From positions 1-27,473 of IMG/VR virus record IMGVR_UViG_3300025778_000065: a stretch of DNA of 27,473 bases; one strand, given 5' to 3'. The notes below the pieces were generated by a model. It searched no databases. It was not told the origin of the DNA and was given only the letters and a program-made list of their open reading frames with translations. Positions 7,196-14,194 of this stretch are shown here, piece after piece (the stretch's first letter is position 1; the number at the start of each line of letters is the position of its first letter). The translations under genes and the position numbers were made by a program. The stretch is from a virus.

Positions 7196-8116
7196 TTAGC
7201 AGTTCCATTTTTTAAGTGCAAGAGCCTTACGAGTTGGTTTACCATGCTCGTCTTTCATAGGTCCTTTTACTCCACTCATTCTAGCACAGAACGAGTGACG
7301 GCGTGCCGCGGCTTTACCATGTGGATCTAATTCACTTGGTGGAGTTGTGACTGCCATTTTTAAATGATGTCCAGGATTTTCACGATTATACTTATCTACA
7401 CCTGCACGAGTGAGTCCACCTGTTTCAGACTTGTACTTGTCTTCTTCAAGTCTTTTCTTTGAGGATGGTTTTTTCTGAGTCATCGCATCGTGAACTGCAT
7501 TGCGATGGTGTTCCCAGTGCTGAGTGTGTACTTCCTCAGCTTTGCCATGACCTGCATGAGCGGGGTGACCTTTACCATGAGCTTCTCCTGCAATCGCATG
7601 TAACTCTGCTGCATGATAATGAGCAGCCTGAGCATCGTGATGTAAGTGTGGATTTGATTCTGCTTCAGCCGACTTGGCGTGAGCAGTTTTTGTCGCTTTC
7701 CATGCTTTTGCTGATAAGTGATGAGCGGTTAATCCGGCTTCGTCGTCGAGTAAGTATTGTCCTGGATGGTTGTCCAAGGGACTATTGCATTCCTCATCGA
7801 ATAAGTGAGGGTGATTCTTGCGTGCCTCGTGCTCGTCGTCGTGATGATTGATCACCGCTTTACGAACATTATGTTTTGTACCGTGAAAAGTAATTGTCTT
7901 ATCGGAGTGAAAGTTCGTATCGACGTTATGTGCTCTTTTATTATAGTCCTTGTAATCGCTCTGAATGTTTTTGCGAGTGTGACCTACCCATATCGGATTC
8001 GATTCGGTGTGATCGGTCGATTCATTGCGCATCGAGAGATAAGTTTCTGCGACGGCTTTTGTTTTATCCATTAGCTCTTTTTTCTCGTCTGAGATTGCGG
8101 TGGGTACTGAGTCCAT
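7196..8116 (-). CDS. His-rich mosaic protein with C-terminal DUF6321-like domain
   Basis: 306 residues. Modules: AVAETYLSMR (21-30) and TFHGTKHNVRKAVINHH (76-92), both paralogous to segments of the 643-aa neighbour; a His/Ala-rich region about 130-212 (HHDAQAAHYHAAELHAIAGE); and a Cys-containing C-terminus with GLTRAGVDKYNRENPGH, SFCARMSGVKG and the end LKKWNC, the pattern of DUF6321 (from memory; small phage and bacterial proteins of unknown function). The late-type octamer directly upstream puts the predicted start on the A of the ATG. A virion protein is inferred from context. High histidine could mean metal or pH-dependent binding, but this is not shown. Confidence 0.8.
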   Translation of the reverse strand: MDSVPTAISDEKKELMDKTKAVAETYLSMRNESTDHTESNPIWVGHTRKNIQSDYKDYNKRAHNVDTNFHSDKTITFHGTKHNVRKAVINHHDDEHEARKNHPHLFDEECNSPLDNHPGQYLLDDEAGLTAHHLSAKAWKATKTAHAKSAEAESNPHLHHDAQAAHYHAAELHAIAGEAHGKGHPAHAGHGKAEEVHTQHWEHHRNAVHDAMTQKKPSSKKRLEEDKYKSETGGLTRAGVDKYNRENPGHHLKMAVTTPPSELDPHGKAAARRHSFCARMSGVKGPMKDEHGKPTRKALALKKWNC

Positions 8117-8120
8117 GTGA

Positions 8121-8525
8121 TTATTTATTTTCTACTTTTGTAAGGGATCTGTCTGAGAGTGTGTCTAAACGGTTAAAGATACGATCTTGTCCTGATCTTA
8201 ATGCTTCGAGAACTGCTCTCTGAGATGCTTGTTCACGAATGATCGATTGAAGAGTTTCATTGATTGCACTTTGTTGTGCTTCGGATCTTACGCGGAATTC
8301 CTCAAGAGAACCGATCCGGACCTTGTATTCTGAGATATGGTCTCGAACAGTTCCATTTAAAGCATCAAACTCTTGATGACTTGGGAATTGTGTATGGAAA
8401 TATGCGAGTACTCCAGCAATTACAAATGGAGTTACCCAGGCTAAGATCTTTCCGACTGCATGCCAGGATAGACCCTTCTTTTGAAGGGTAATATTTGCCT
8501 TAGATTCGTGCATTGGAGGAATCAT
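8121..8525 (-). CDS. single-pass membrane protein with coiled-coil tail (unknown)
   Basis: 134 residues. One transmembrane helix at about 24-43 (VGKILAWVTPFVIAGVLAYF) follows a short positively charged N-terminus. A long helical, probably coiled-coil region follows (SLEEFRVRSEAQQSAINETL, then REQASQRAVLEALRS, DRIFNRLDTLSD). The layout resembles tail-anchored phage membrane proteins or i-spanin-like proteins, but no lipobox partner is seen nearby, so spanin is only a possibility. TAATG-coupled to the preceding 363-aa gene. Confidence 0.75.
   Translation of the reverse strand: MIPPMHESKANITLQKKGLSWHAVGKILAWVTPFVIAGVLAYFHTQFPSHQEFDALNGTVRDHISEYKVRIGSLEEFRVRSEAQQSAINETLQSIIREQASQRAVLEALRSGQDRIFNRLDTLSDRSLTKVENK
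8122..8129 (-). promoter_or_regulatory. late-promoter-like octamer AATAAATA
   Basis: Minus-strand AATAAATA (8129-8122). With T4 late spacing, +1 falls at 8116, exactly the first base of the ATG, predicting a leaderless mRNA. There is no Shine-Dalgarno sequence. It overlaps the stop codon of the preceding gene. Confidence 0.5.
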
Positions 8526-9616
8526 TATGCTTTCTCGTTCTTTTCTTCCTCTTCTTCGTACTTCTTGTCTGCGTCTTGAGGATTTGAGAACATTACATTA
8601 CTGAATACCTCATCAATTTTGTCAGAAGCAATTGCGATCTTGGATTGCATCCAAGCCTGAAGTGCTTCATCATCATTCATGAGTTTATTCTCGATAGACA
8701 TTGCCATGACTGCGATCTTACGCAGTTGACGGCATGCCATACCGACTTCTTCGGATTCATCTTCTTTATAGTCCATAGCTTCGTCGATTCCTCTCTCAAG
8801 TTTTGTGGCTTTTGATAAGTGCCATTTGTGCATCGAGTGATCTCCACGCTTCTGAGCGTCAAGAGCCATCTTCTTACGAAGAGCGATGCGTTCGTTCTTT
8901 TTGTCAAATGGATCAGCTTCTTCTTTCATGGATTTAGCCGCCATTGCTGCATGTTTTGCAGCTTGATCTAAATGGTGTCCAGCTTCGGAAGATTTCTTAT
9001 CAATCGTGTGAGCTGTATAAGCTGCGGTGTGAGCTTTTGAAGCTGCTTCGTGATCAGCTTTCGTATTTGAAGCATTTGCTTTCTGAGAAGCTGCATGAGC
9101 CTTTGCAGAATAATCTGAAAGGTGATCTTCTTCCATTGTTTCCTCTTTTGGAACACAGTTAGGAACGGTCTTACCATTCTTCTGCTTTGTTCCAATCGCT
9201 TCATAGCCTTTCCAACAAGCGTCTTCTAATCCTTCTTTCATTGACTTCGCTGCAGTTGCGTGCTCTTTTGCCTTTGAATCATGATAAGCAACTGCTCCAC
9301 CCTGCGAGACTGCATGAGCCATCTGGTGAGCTTGCATCGCCTTCAAGTGATTGTCGCGAGAAGGAAATTTAAGAGCTTTTGCAGTAGCTTGAGCCGCATG
9401 ATAAGAAAGGTGTCCTAATGATCTTAAATTCTGTGCATCTGGACTCATTCCAGCCGCTTCATCATAAGTTGTAGGATATCCACACAACTCGTTCGTTTGG
9501 ATCTTATCAGGATTTACATCTTGTCCTGGAGTTCCTTGCTTATATTTGTTTATAAGCTCGGGTGTACCCCATTCTCCTGCTCCGAGTTCTTCTCTGATTG
9601 CTTTAAGATTCTTCAT
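8525..9616 (-). CDS. Ala/His-rich mosaic protein with CWKGY module
   Basis: 363 residues. The N-terminus MKNLKAIREELGAGEW could be a processing signal (IRE/E). Ala/His heptad-like segments occur at about 70-125 and 168-232 (YSAKAHAASQKANASNTKA, ASKAHTAAYTAH, HHLDQAAKHAAMAAKSMKE). Between them, DACWKGYEAIGTKQKNGKTV followed by PNCVP (about 132-156) is a Cys-containing module I recall from many phage structural genes. The C-terminal helical segment around AWMQSKIAIASDKIDEVF is another recurrent phage module. The end is very acidic (EEEEEKNE). ATGA-coupled to the nucleotidyltransferase gene. No catalytic motif is seen; a head-internal or scaffold-like protein is inferred. Confidence 0.8.
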   Translation of the reverse strand: MKNLKAIREELGAGEWGTPELINKYKQGTPGQDVNPDKIQTNELCGYPTTYDEAAGMSPDAQNLRSLGHLSYHAAQATAKALKFPSRDNHLKAMQAHQMAHAVSQGGAVAYHDSKAKEHATAAKSMKEGLEDACWKGYEAIGTKQKNGKTVPNCVPKEETMEEDHLSDYSAKAHAASQKANASNTKADHEAASKAHTAAYTAHTIDKKSSEAGHHLDQAAKHAAMAAKSMKEEADPFDKKNERIALRKKMALDAQKRGDHSMHKWHLSKATKLERGIDEAMDYKEDESEEVGMACRQLRKIAVMAMSIENKLMNDDEALQAWMQSKIAIASDKIDEVFSNVMFSNPQDADKKYEEEEEKNEKA

Positions 9617-10542
9617 GATGCTTTATTGAGAGTGCGTATTTTACTGATTGAAATTCCTTCGCGAGTCGGCGTGCGAACTTGAATTGGTTTTGCTGTTGGA
9701 ATTGGAGCCGGATCCAACTTTTCATTTGGGATCACCTTGCTCTCAACGAGTTCAACTGCATTCAACCATTTGCGAACCTTGCGTCCATCACTTAGGCTCA
9801 CAAGAAGATAGTTAGGTCCACAGTGAGTGATGCTACCAACTTCTTCTGATTCTTTGATTACAACTTGATCTCCAACTTCAAAGAGTTGGCCAGCCACATA
9901 TGCCTCACGCCGTTCTGAAACGGTTTCAAGTTGAATATGTTTTCTAAAATTCTTTGATTCCTTTAATCCAAGACCATTACGAACTGCATTGAAGAGTTCC
10001 TCGATCTCAGTGAAGCTTGAAGGAAGTCCTTTTGCGAATGTATTAAAATCGTTTGCAGCTGCAGCAAGTCTCATTCTATCCTCGAGGTCATTGCTTTCGG
10101 TGATCGATATAGCGCGGACCTTTTTAAAGTTGAAGAACTTATTTGCTTCTCCTTCAAGAAATACGCCATTGTTTGCCTTCAGGACTGTGTCATATTGTAT
10201 CGATCTTACATCGTCTGCACAGATCTCCACTGAAGTAAATTTTTGCTCGTATAGTTTATAGCAGATATCTTTAATATCCGATACACTATCTGCTACGATG
10301 TTTCTAGCATGCTTTGGAAACATCTTACGCATCCACTTTACTTTTTCCTCGAGAGGAAGTGGGTTGTTTTTCGTATCAACACTATTTGATACGTAGATAC
10401 GATAGGGTCTTCCTTTTGCCTGTTCAAATATCTTATTCAGGAACTTCTCATGATGAAGTGTCGGGGGATTGAACTTCTCAAAGGCGATAACGATCTCCTT
10501 TGGAGCATCCTCGATGACGAATTGAGAGAAGGATTTGATCAT
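9613..10542 (-). CDS. nucleotidyltransferase-like protein with capsid-targeting-type N-terminus and KOW-like C-terminus
   Basis: 309 residues. MIKSFSQFVIE at 1-11 resembles the T4 capsid-targeting peptide with a hydrophobic-x-Glu cleavage site. Residues 17 to about 160 match the HIGH-superfamily nucleotidyltransferase fold (NMN/pantetheine adenylyltransferase type): IVIAFEKFNPPTLHHEKF with the T/HxxH site, YVSNSVDTKNNPLPLEEKV, and a late ISITESNDLEDRMR motif in place of ISSTxIR. Residues about 219-266 (LFEVGDQVVIKESEEVG, LLVSLSDGRKVRKWL) form a KOW/SH3-like beta module. Such proteins are known in T4-like marine phages, with unknown substrate. ATGA overlaps on both sides. Packaging of the enzyme in the head is inferred from the N-terminus. 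Confidence 0.8.
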   Translation of the reverse strand: MIKSFSQFVIEDAPKEIVIAFEKFNPPTLHHEKFLNKIFEQAKGRPYRIYVSNSVDTKNNPLPLEEKVKWMRKMFPKHARNIVADSVSDIKDICYKLYEQKFTSVEICADDVRSIQYDTVLKANNGVFLEGEANKFFNFKKVRAISITESNDLEDRMRLAAAANDFNTFAKGLPSSFTEIEELFNAVRNGLGLKESKNFRKHIQLETVSERREAYVAGQLFEVGDQVVIKESEEVGSITHCGPNYLLVSLSDGRKVRKWLNAVELVESKVIPNEKLDPAPIPTAKPIQVRTPTREGISISKIRTLNKAS

Positions 10543-10781
10543 GGCTGAGTTGCTTTGCCATGAAAGCTCTCGATGTTCTTTTTCTGCTTCGCGCGACTAT
10601 CTTCCCAATGTTTCTCTAACGCCTCTTGAGCGGATCCTTCTTCAGGAAGTAGGCCATGATGACGTTTCCACGCATAGAGATCTTGCATCTCTGTCTGCCC
10701 ATTCGTGTAATTGACTGTGATGAAATCCTTGAAAGAATACATTGTTTCGAATTGCCCATCGAATGAGAAAAAGTATCCCAT
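10539..10781 (-). CDS. unknown late-type small protein (80 aa)
   Basis: Begins MGYFFSFDGQFETMYSFKDF. An internal Met at residue 14 gives MYSFKDFITVN, which again resembles the MxSFxxF head-targeting start, but the upstream ATG at 10781 has AAGGA directly before it and is preferred. The rest is polar and charged (YAWKRHHGLLPEEGSAQEAL, HWEDSRAKQKKNIESF). It is preceded by the only exact TATAAATA octamer noticed in the window and overlaps the nucleotidyltransferase start as ATGA. Function unknown. Confidence 0.75.
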   Translation of the reverse strand: MGYFFSFDGQFETMYSFKDFITVNYTNGQTEMQDLYAWKRHHGLLPEEGSAQEALEKHWEDSRAKQKKNIESFHGKATQP

Positions 10782-10800
10782 TCCTTAATATAGTATTGAC

Positions 10801-10808
10801 TATTTATA
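10801..10808 (-). promoter_or_regulatory. late promoter octamer TATAAATA
   Basis: Exact match to the T4 late -10 element on the minus strand (10808-10801), predicted start about 10795, 14 nt before the ATG at 10781, with AAGGA in the leader. It lies within a TAGTAT / ATACTA inverted repeat with a 9-nt loop. It should drive 10781 and the downstream nucleotidyltransferase and mosaic genes. Confidence 0.7.
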
Positions 10809-11550
10809 CTAAATTGAGATTTTGTAAATAGCCGAAAGGAGACTTTTCCGAAATCGTTTTCAAGGTTTCGAGGTCTTTTATGCCATGGGAAGCAAATGCT
10901 CCACCCTTTATGGCTGCAATACACTCCTGGACTCGTGAAGGATACCTGGCACAGGATATATTCTCCCAGGAATAAGATAATCCTGCCTCTAGAAGGTTAA
11001 AAACAGGTATTCCTGCCCTCTCTGATGCCATTCCAATGTATCGATCGGTGTATCCATATTCTGCATCCCACGGAGTCAATCTCTCCATTGAATCAGTGAT
11101 CTTTTCAAGTGATTCCCTTGTATAGATCTGAGGGTAATGTAGGTAATAATTGGCTAGAAACTTCTTTCCAGGAACAGGAGATACCGGTTCATTCATGAAC
11201 TTAGTTGCCGATATCCATCCTTCCAGAGGGATCGCTCGATCGGGTATCGGTCCCCAACATAGGCTATCATACTCGAAAAGCATCACATACGGATAGTTTT
11301 GATAAGAATCCCTTGCTAGTTTCAGGCATTCATAGACTCTCATGTTTGTTTCCTTGGAATAAGAGCTTACATTATTCACGCTCTGGAATAGCTCGATCTC
11401 AGGATGCTTGATGTGAAGCTTATGCTCTAAAGGTGTTACGATAAGTAAGTGCCCACAGGTCTTCAACCAATAAGGGATATGCCGAAGGACAGTATCTCTT
11501 ACAGAGACATGAGCCATAACAATCCCTAGAACTTTAGATCTATCAAGCAT
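10804..11550 (-). CDS. glycosyltransferase-like protein (GT-A type, uncertain)
   Basis: The start chosen is the ATG at 11550 (MLDRSKVLGIVMAHVSVRD, 248 aa), 8 bp inside the end of the preceding glycosyltransferase and with AAGG about 10 nt upstream. The open frame extends 28 codons further, but only inside that gene. VMLFEYDSLCWGPIP (about 90-104) has an EYDS element following a hydrophobic strand, resembling the DxD metal/nucleotide site of GT-A enzymes. NYYLHYPQIYTRESL, TPWDAEYGYTDRYIG and FASHGIKD are compatible with a sugar-transfer fold. Paired with the next gene, it suggests modification of a virion or cell-surface glycan, or of DNA. The family assignment is tentative. Confidence 0.6.
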   Translation of the reverse strand: MLDRSKVLGIVMAHVSVRDTVLRHIPYWLKTCGHLLIVTPLEHKLHIKHPEIELFQSVNNVSSYSKETNMRVYECLKLARDSYQNYPYVMLFEYDSLCWGPIPDRAIPLEGWISATKFMNEPVSPVPGKKFLANYYLHYPQIYTRESLEKITDSMERLTPWDAEYGYTDRYIGMASERAGIPVFNLLEAGLSYSWENISCARYPSRVQECIAAIKGGAFASHGIKDLETLKTISEKSPFGYLQNLNLV

Positions 11551-12301
11551 AGTAATAAGCCTTATATTTCTCTGAGAGTCTACCGAAATTGTCTCGATGA
11601 GCGTCCTTGACTCGATCCCATTTCTGAGGTCCATGCTCGTGCAGGATGTATGTTTCGTTTGTATTCCTACCCCAGATGTATGACCAGTTTAATTGTCTAG
11701 GAAGTTGAATGGCTCGATTTTGCTTCATGAGTATGTGACCGACCATCGTCCAGGCAATCTGCTCAAGCATATTGTTATTATTTCTTTCTTTGCAGAACGC
11801 GTATTGAAGCTCGTATAAGGAAGCAATGTCCTTTCGATCCTGAGAGTTATCCGTTCCAAAGTAAAGTACTCCTGCATTGCATTCTCGAACATACTCATTG
11901 AGTCCAGAGATCTGTCTCACGTTTGGATCATCACCAATCCCAAATGCAACTTTTGGAAGTCCTTCGATGATACGAGTAGGATCCTTGACGAAGAATGCAT
12001 CAGCATCGAGTATGATGCATCTTCCTAGAACTTGAATCGATTGACACAGGAGAGTTCCTTTTATGTCAAAGTTCTTACCTTTTCGAACGATCGAGGATAT
12101 AGCGTTTGTATAAAATCGAAGGTAAGATAAAGGTTCAGTTCCATCCTTATCGTAAGGAACTGCGTCAGTCGGAATAGGAACATCTAAGTCACAAATAAGC
12201 ACGACTCGATATTTGCATCCTGACTTTTTATATTGCTCGATCCAAGCGTTAAGAAGCGGCAAGAAAGCCGCGTCACCAAAGTGCGTGATTCCAATAATCA
12301 T
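11543..12301 (-). CDS. GT-A family glycosyltransferase
   Basis: 252 residues. The N-terminus MIIGITHFGDAAFLPLLNAW has the Rossmann-like start of nucleotide-sugar transferases. GRCIILDADAFFVKDP (about 93-108) carries the DxD motif (DAD) that binds the metal-nucleotide. NAGVLYFGTDNS and HEHGPQKWDR near the C-terminus fit GT8-like enzymes. The donor and acceptor sugars are unknown. It overlaps the PD-(D/E)XK-like gene as ATGA and runs 8 bp into the second transferase, so the two are probably co-translated. Unlike the alpha-glucosyltransferase at 21238-22446 (GT-B), these lie among late genes, so DNA is not the obvious target. Confidence 0.75.
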   Translation of the reverse strand: MIIGITHFGDAAFLPLLNAWIEQYKKSGCKYRVVLICDLDVPIPTDAVPYDKDGTEPLSYLRFYTNAISSIVRKGKNFDIKGTLLCQSIQVLGRCIILDADAFFVKDPTRIIEGLPKVAFGIGDDPNVRQISGLNEYVRECNAGVLYFGTDNSQDRKDIASLYELQYAFCKERNNNNMLEQIAWTMVGHILMKQNRAIQLPRQLNWSYIWGRNTNETYILHEHGPQKWDRVKDAHRDNFGRLSEKYKAYYYA

Positions 12302-13212
12302 TCTCCAGATAATTTAATTGAAGACGCTAATTTCTCGTCTTTATATTTCAAACGAATAGACATAATAAGCATTTTATTTGATTCAACTCGAATACTATTA
12401 TCTCCTGAAAGTTTAAGATCCACTCCATATTTAGAAATAAAGTCGCACTTCTCATTGAGTATAGGATGAGTAATCTCTGCCGTGAAAGGCGATTGCTCAC
12501 CCTTACCTGTAATCTTTACGTATGGAGGATACACTATCTCTGCATCAAGCCATTCATCGAGCATGTGATGCACTAATTTATGAGGCTTCATTCGGCTATA
12601 GCATTCAAAAATATCGTCACGAAGATCCATTAATAGTTTATCACCTATAGCTATCGTTTGCTTACGAACTCCAGGATTCGATCGGAGATAAGCTTTTCTC
12701 TTCTCTGCAGATTCTGGAAGACTTAATTTTTTAACAGCGTCTTCAGTGACCTTTTCAATCTTCTTTACTAAATTAAGCTTTAGTATTTTATCAATCGTGC
12801 CAATTCCTGGATTCTTAAAAGCAATATCTTTTTTAGCTGAACTTGTTGACTTTGCAGAGATACCAAGATAGCCATCGGCTGGTCCTGAAGAAAATTGAAC
12901 AAGAACATCGGCAGGATTTCCATTCTGAGGAACTTCTCTACCAACTATTCGAGTGATAGCTCCTGGCTTTGAAGTCCACCACACTCCTTTGATCCCTCCA
13001 GTGTATTTGTTCTTGTAAGCCCATTTCAAAAATTCTTGAGCCATCTTTTCTGCACGGCCAATTGCAACTTCAGCCTCTTCTTTAGTGATCTCTCCAATCC
13101 TCTTGTTATAATGATTCTGCGCGTCAGCACCGACCTTTGCCCAATTCCGATTGGCTAAAACAAAGGCAATGTGTAATTCGTTGACGTCGGAGATAAGAGT
13201 ATTGGCAGTCAT
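12298..13212 (-). CDS. unknown protein with possible PD-(D/E)XK-like core
   Basis: 304 residues. The N-terminal region contains NELHIAFVLANRNW and a long helix; NPADVLVQFSSGPADGYLGI followed by SAKST (about 99-123) resembles the AD...(S/E)xK core of PD-(D/E)XK nucleases. The remainder (KRKAYLRSNPGVRKQTIAIG, LVHHMLDEWLDAEI, FTAEITHPILNEKCDF) is not recognised, though I recall similar unassigned proteins in T4-like marine phages. The start is buried in an 11-bp hairpin whose loop carries a late-type octamer. A nuclease role is only a possibility; catalytic residues need a structural alignment. Confidence 0.6.
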   Translation of the reverse strand: MTANTLISDVNELHIAFVLANRNWAKVGADAQNHYNKRIGEITKEEAEVAIGRAEKMAQEFLKWAYKNKYTGGIKGVWWTSKPGAITRIVGREVPQNGNPADVLVQFSSGPADGYLGISAKSTSSAKKDIAFKNPGIGTIDKILKLNLVKKIEKVTEDAVKKLSLPESAEKRKAYLRSNPGVRKQTIAIGDKLLMDLRDDIFECYSRMKPHKLVHHMLDEWLDAEIVYPPYVKITGKGEQSPFTAEITHPILNEKCDFISKYGVDLKLSGDNSIRVESNKMLIMSIRLKYKDEKLASSIKLSGE

Positions 13213-13239
13213 TTGGTCTTATTTATTCGACCAAATGAC
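13208..13239 (-). promoter_or_regulatory. 11-bp start-codon hairpin with late-type octamer in its loop
   Basis: GTCATTTGGTC / GACCAAATGAC, perfect arms (13208-13218 and 13229-13239) with a 10-nt loop containing AATAAATA (13227-13220). The ATG at 13212-13210 is inside the 3' arm. A transcript started from the octamer (predicted +1 at 13214) would lack the 5' arm; read-through mRNA from upstream would have the start codon paired. Strongest such element in the window. Confidence 0.7.
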
Positions 13240-13245
13240 AAACCT

Positions 13246-13743
13246 TTACTTTCTTATATAGTCTGGATCATACTTGTTCCAGGAAGCATTCTTAAACTTC
13301 TTTTGCTGCGAGAAGTTAGCATGAAGTCCTACTTCTCTACCATAAGCATCAAACTCCCATGGTAAATCGTAGTAGTCTATCTTTCGAGTATCGTATTTCT
13401 TTTTCTTCCAGACTATGACATGTAGGCTGCTCGTATCTCTTAATTCTCCGAGTACGTACTGCTTTACGTGAGCGCACTCATGAGCAAGTGCGCGAAGCAA
13501 CCCATGTATCTGCATACTGGCGTCAATGTTTATCTCAAATTCTCTTGGCTCATCTTCGTCATCCTCCCACATTACGTCAGCACGGCAACCACACCTTTCG
13601 TAATAGTCTTTTCTGAGTTTAATAACGAGCATTACCTCATAGTAATTATGAGGTAATAACTTCTTCAAATAAAAGCTGGCCGCTTCTGCCACCAGCTCTC
13701 TTTGAAGTTTTGATCCGCCTGAGACTGCTATCTCACTGTCCAT
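13246..13743 (-). CDS. SprT-like zinc metalloprotein
   Basis: 165 residues from the ATG at 13743. A longer reading frame reaches a TTG at 13785 but lies within the upstream gene. The motif LAHECAHVKQY holds HExxH (HECAH), and a downstream Glu in PWEFDAYGREVG could be the third ligand, typical of SprT/zincin-like phage proteins. EFEINIDAS before it matches the strand that precedes the helix in this fold. Members of this group are usually proteases or metal-dependent chaperone-like proteins; the target here is unknown. It overlaps the small membrane protein gene by 11 bp and precedes a hairpin controlling the next gene. Confidence 0.75.
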   Translation of the reverse strand: MDSEIAVSGGSKLQRELVAEAASFYLKKLLPHNYYEVMLVIKLRKDYYERCGCRADVMWEDDEDEPREFEINIDASMQIHGLLRALAHECAHVKQYVLGELRDTSSLHVIVWKKKKYDTRKIDYYDLPWEFDAYGREVGLHANFSQQKKFKNASWNKYDPDYIRK

Positions 13744-13939
13744 TGATGGCCGCAATTTTTCTGTCTTCGTCGGATAAAAGGGCAAAAAGTAAATTAATGC
13801 CTGAAAGCATCAATTCCACGAATGCTGCGTTATAACGGTGGTCAAAAGCATTATGAATGGCAAAGCCAATCATCATTCCTGATGACATGTAACTAAGGCG
13901 ATATAAGTAGTTTTCGGCGAATTTTACAAATCGGTTCAT
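13733..13939 (-). CDS. small membrane protein, unknown
   Basis: 68 residues. YMSSGMMIGFAIHNAF and FVELMLSGINLLFALL are two hydrophobic segments that could form a helical hairpin in the inner membrane; the N-terminus (MNRFVKFAENYLYRLS) is basic and the C-terminus (SDEDRKIAAINGQ) polar. A holin-like role is possible from the layout but unsupported. No Shine-Dalgarno sequence; an imperfect late-type octamer (AATAAATT) is immediately upstream. Confidence 0.65.
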   Translation of the reverse strand: MNRFVKFAENYLYRLSYMSSGMMIGFAIHNAFDHRYNAAFVELMLSGINLLFALLSDEDRKIAAINGQ

Positions 13940-13950
13940 ATAGTAGTAAT

Positions 13951-13958
13951 AATTTATT
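13951..13958 (-). promoter_or_regulatory. imperfect late-promoter-like octamer AATAAATT
   Basis: Two mismatches to TATAAATA. The predicted start is about 13945, 5 nt before the ATG at 13939. It overlaps the end of the preceding 67-aa gene. Confidence 0.35.
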
Positions 13959-14157
13959 CTTCTAGTTTGTTGATGTAGTTGTCTGCGTTGTATTTAGTAA
14001 TCTCTCTGGCCTCTTGCTCGATCTCTCGCTGAGAGACAGGGATTACTCCAAGAGCTATCGTTTCTTGCCTAGCTCCGAAAAGTTTTAATAATTTCTGAAT
14101 AACTGCGGGTTTGTTTACCTTATATCTTCCATCTGGAAGAAGGGATAATAAATTCAT
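13954..14157 (-). CDS. unknown small protein (67 aa)
   Basis: MNLLSLLPDGRYKVNKPAVI followed by amphipathic helices (QKLLKLFGARQETIALGV, SQREIEQEAREITKYNAD). No motif is recognised and no membrane segment. The start has only a weak purine stretch upstream. It is the first coding sequence after the untranslated 14158-14324 interval. Confidence 0.6.
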   Translation of the reverse strand: MNLLSLLPDGRYKVNKPAVIQKLLKLFGARQETIALGVIPVSQREIEQEAREITKYNADNYINKLEE

Positions 14158-14194
14158 GAACTGTCACTCTAACAATTTGTTGACTGAAAAAGAA

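Noticed and set aside
7459-8223. Plus-strand open frames of 89-130 codons opposite the His-rich genes
   Set aside because: They are antisense to well-supported genes and their composition reflects the complement of His/Ala codons; no ribosome sites or motifs.
5204-9616. CRISPR-like or tandem DNA repeats in the His/Ala-rich genes
   Set aside because: Repetition is at the protein level with divergent codons; no regularly spaced identical DNA repeats are seen.
11551-11634. 28-codon upstream extension of the second glycosyltransferase
   Set aside because: It falls inside the first transferase gene and does not resemble a protein start; the ATG at 11550 has AAGG upstream.
13744-13785. 42-bp upstream extension of the SprT-like gene to a TTG
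   Set aside because: It lies wholly in the preceding gene; the ATG at 13743 is in the usual overlap position.
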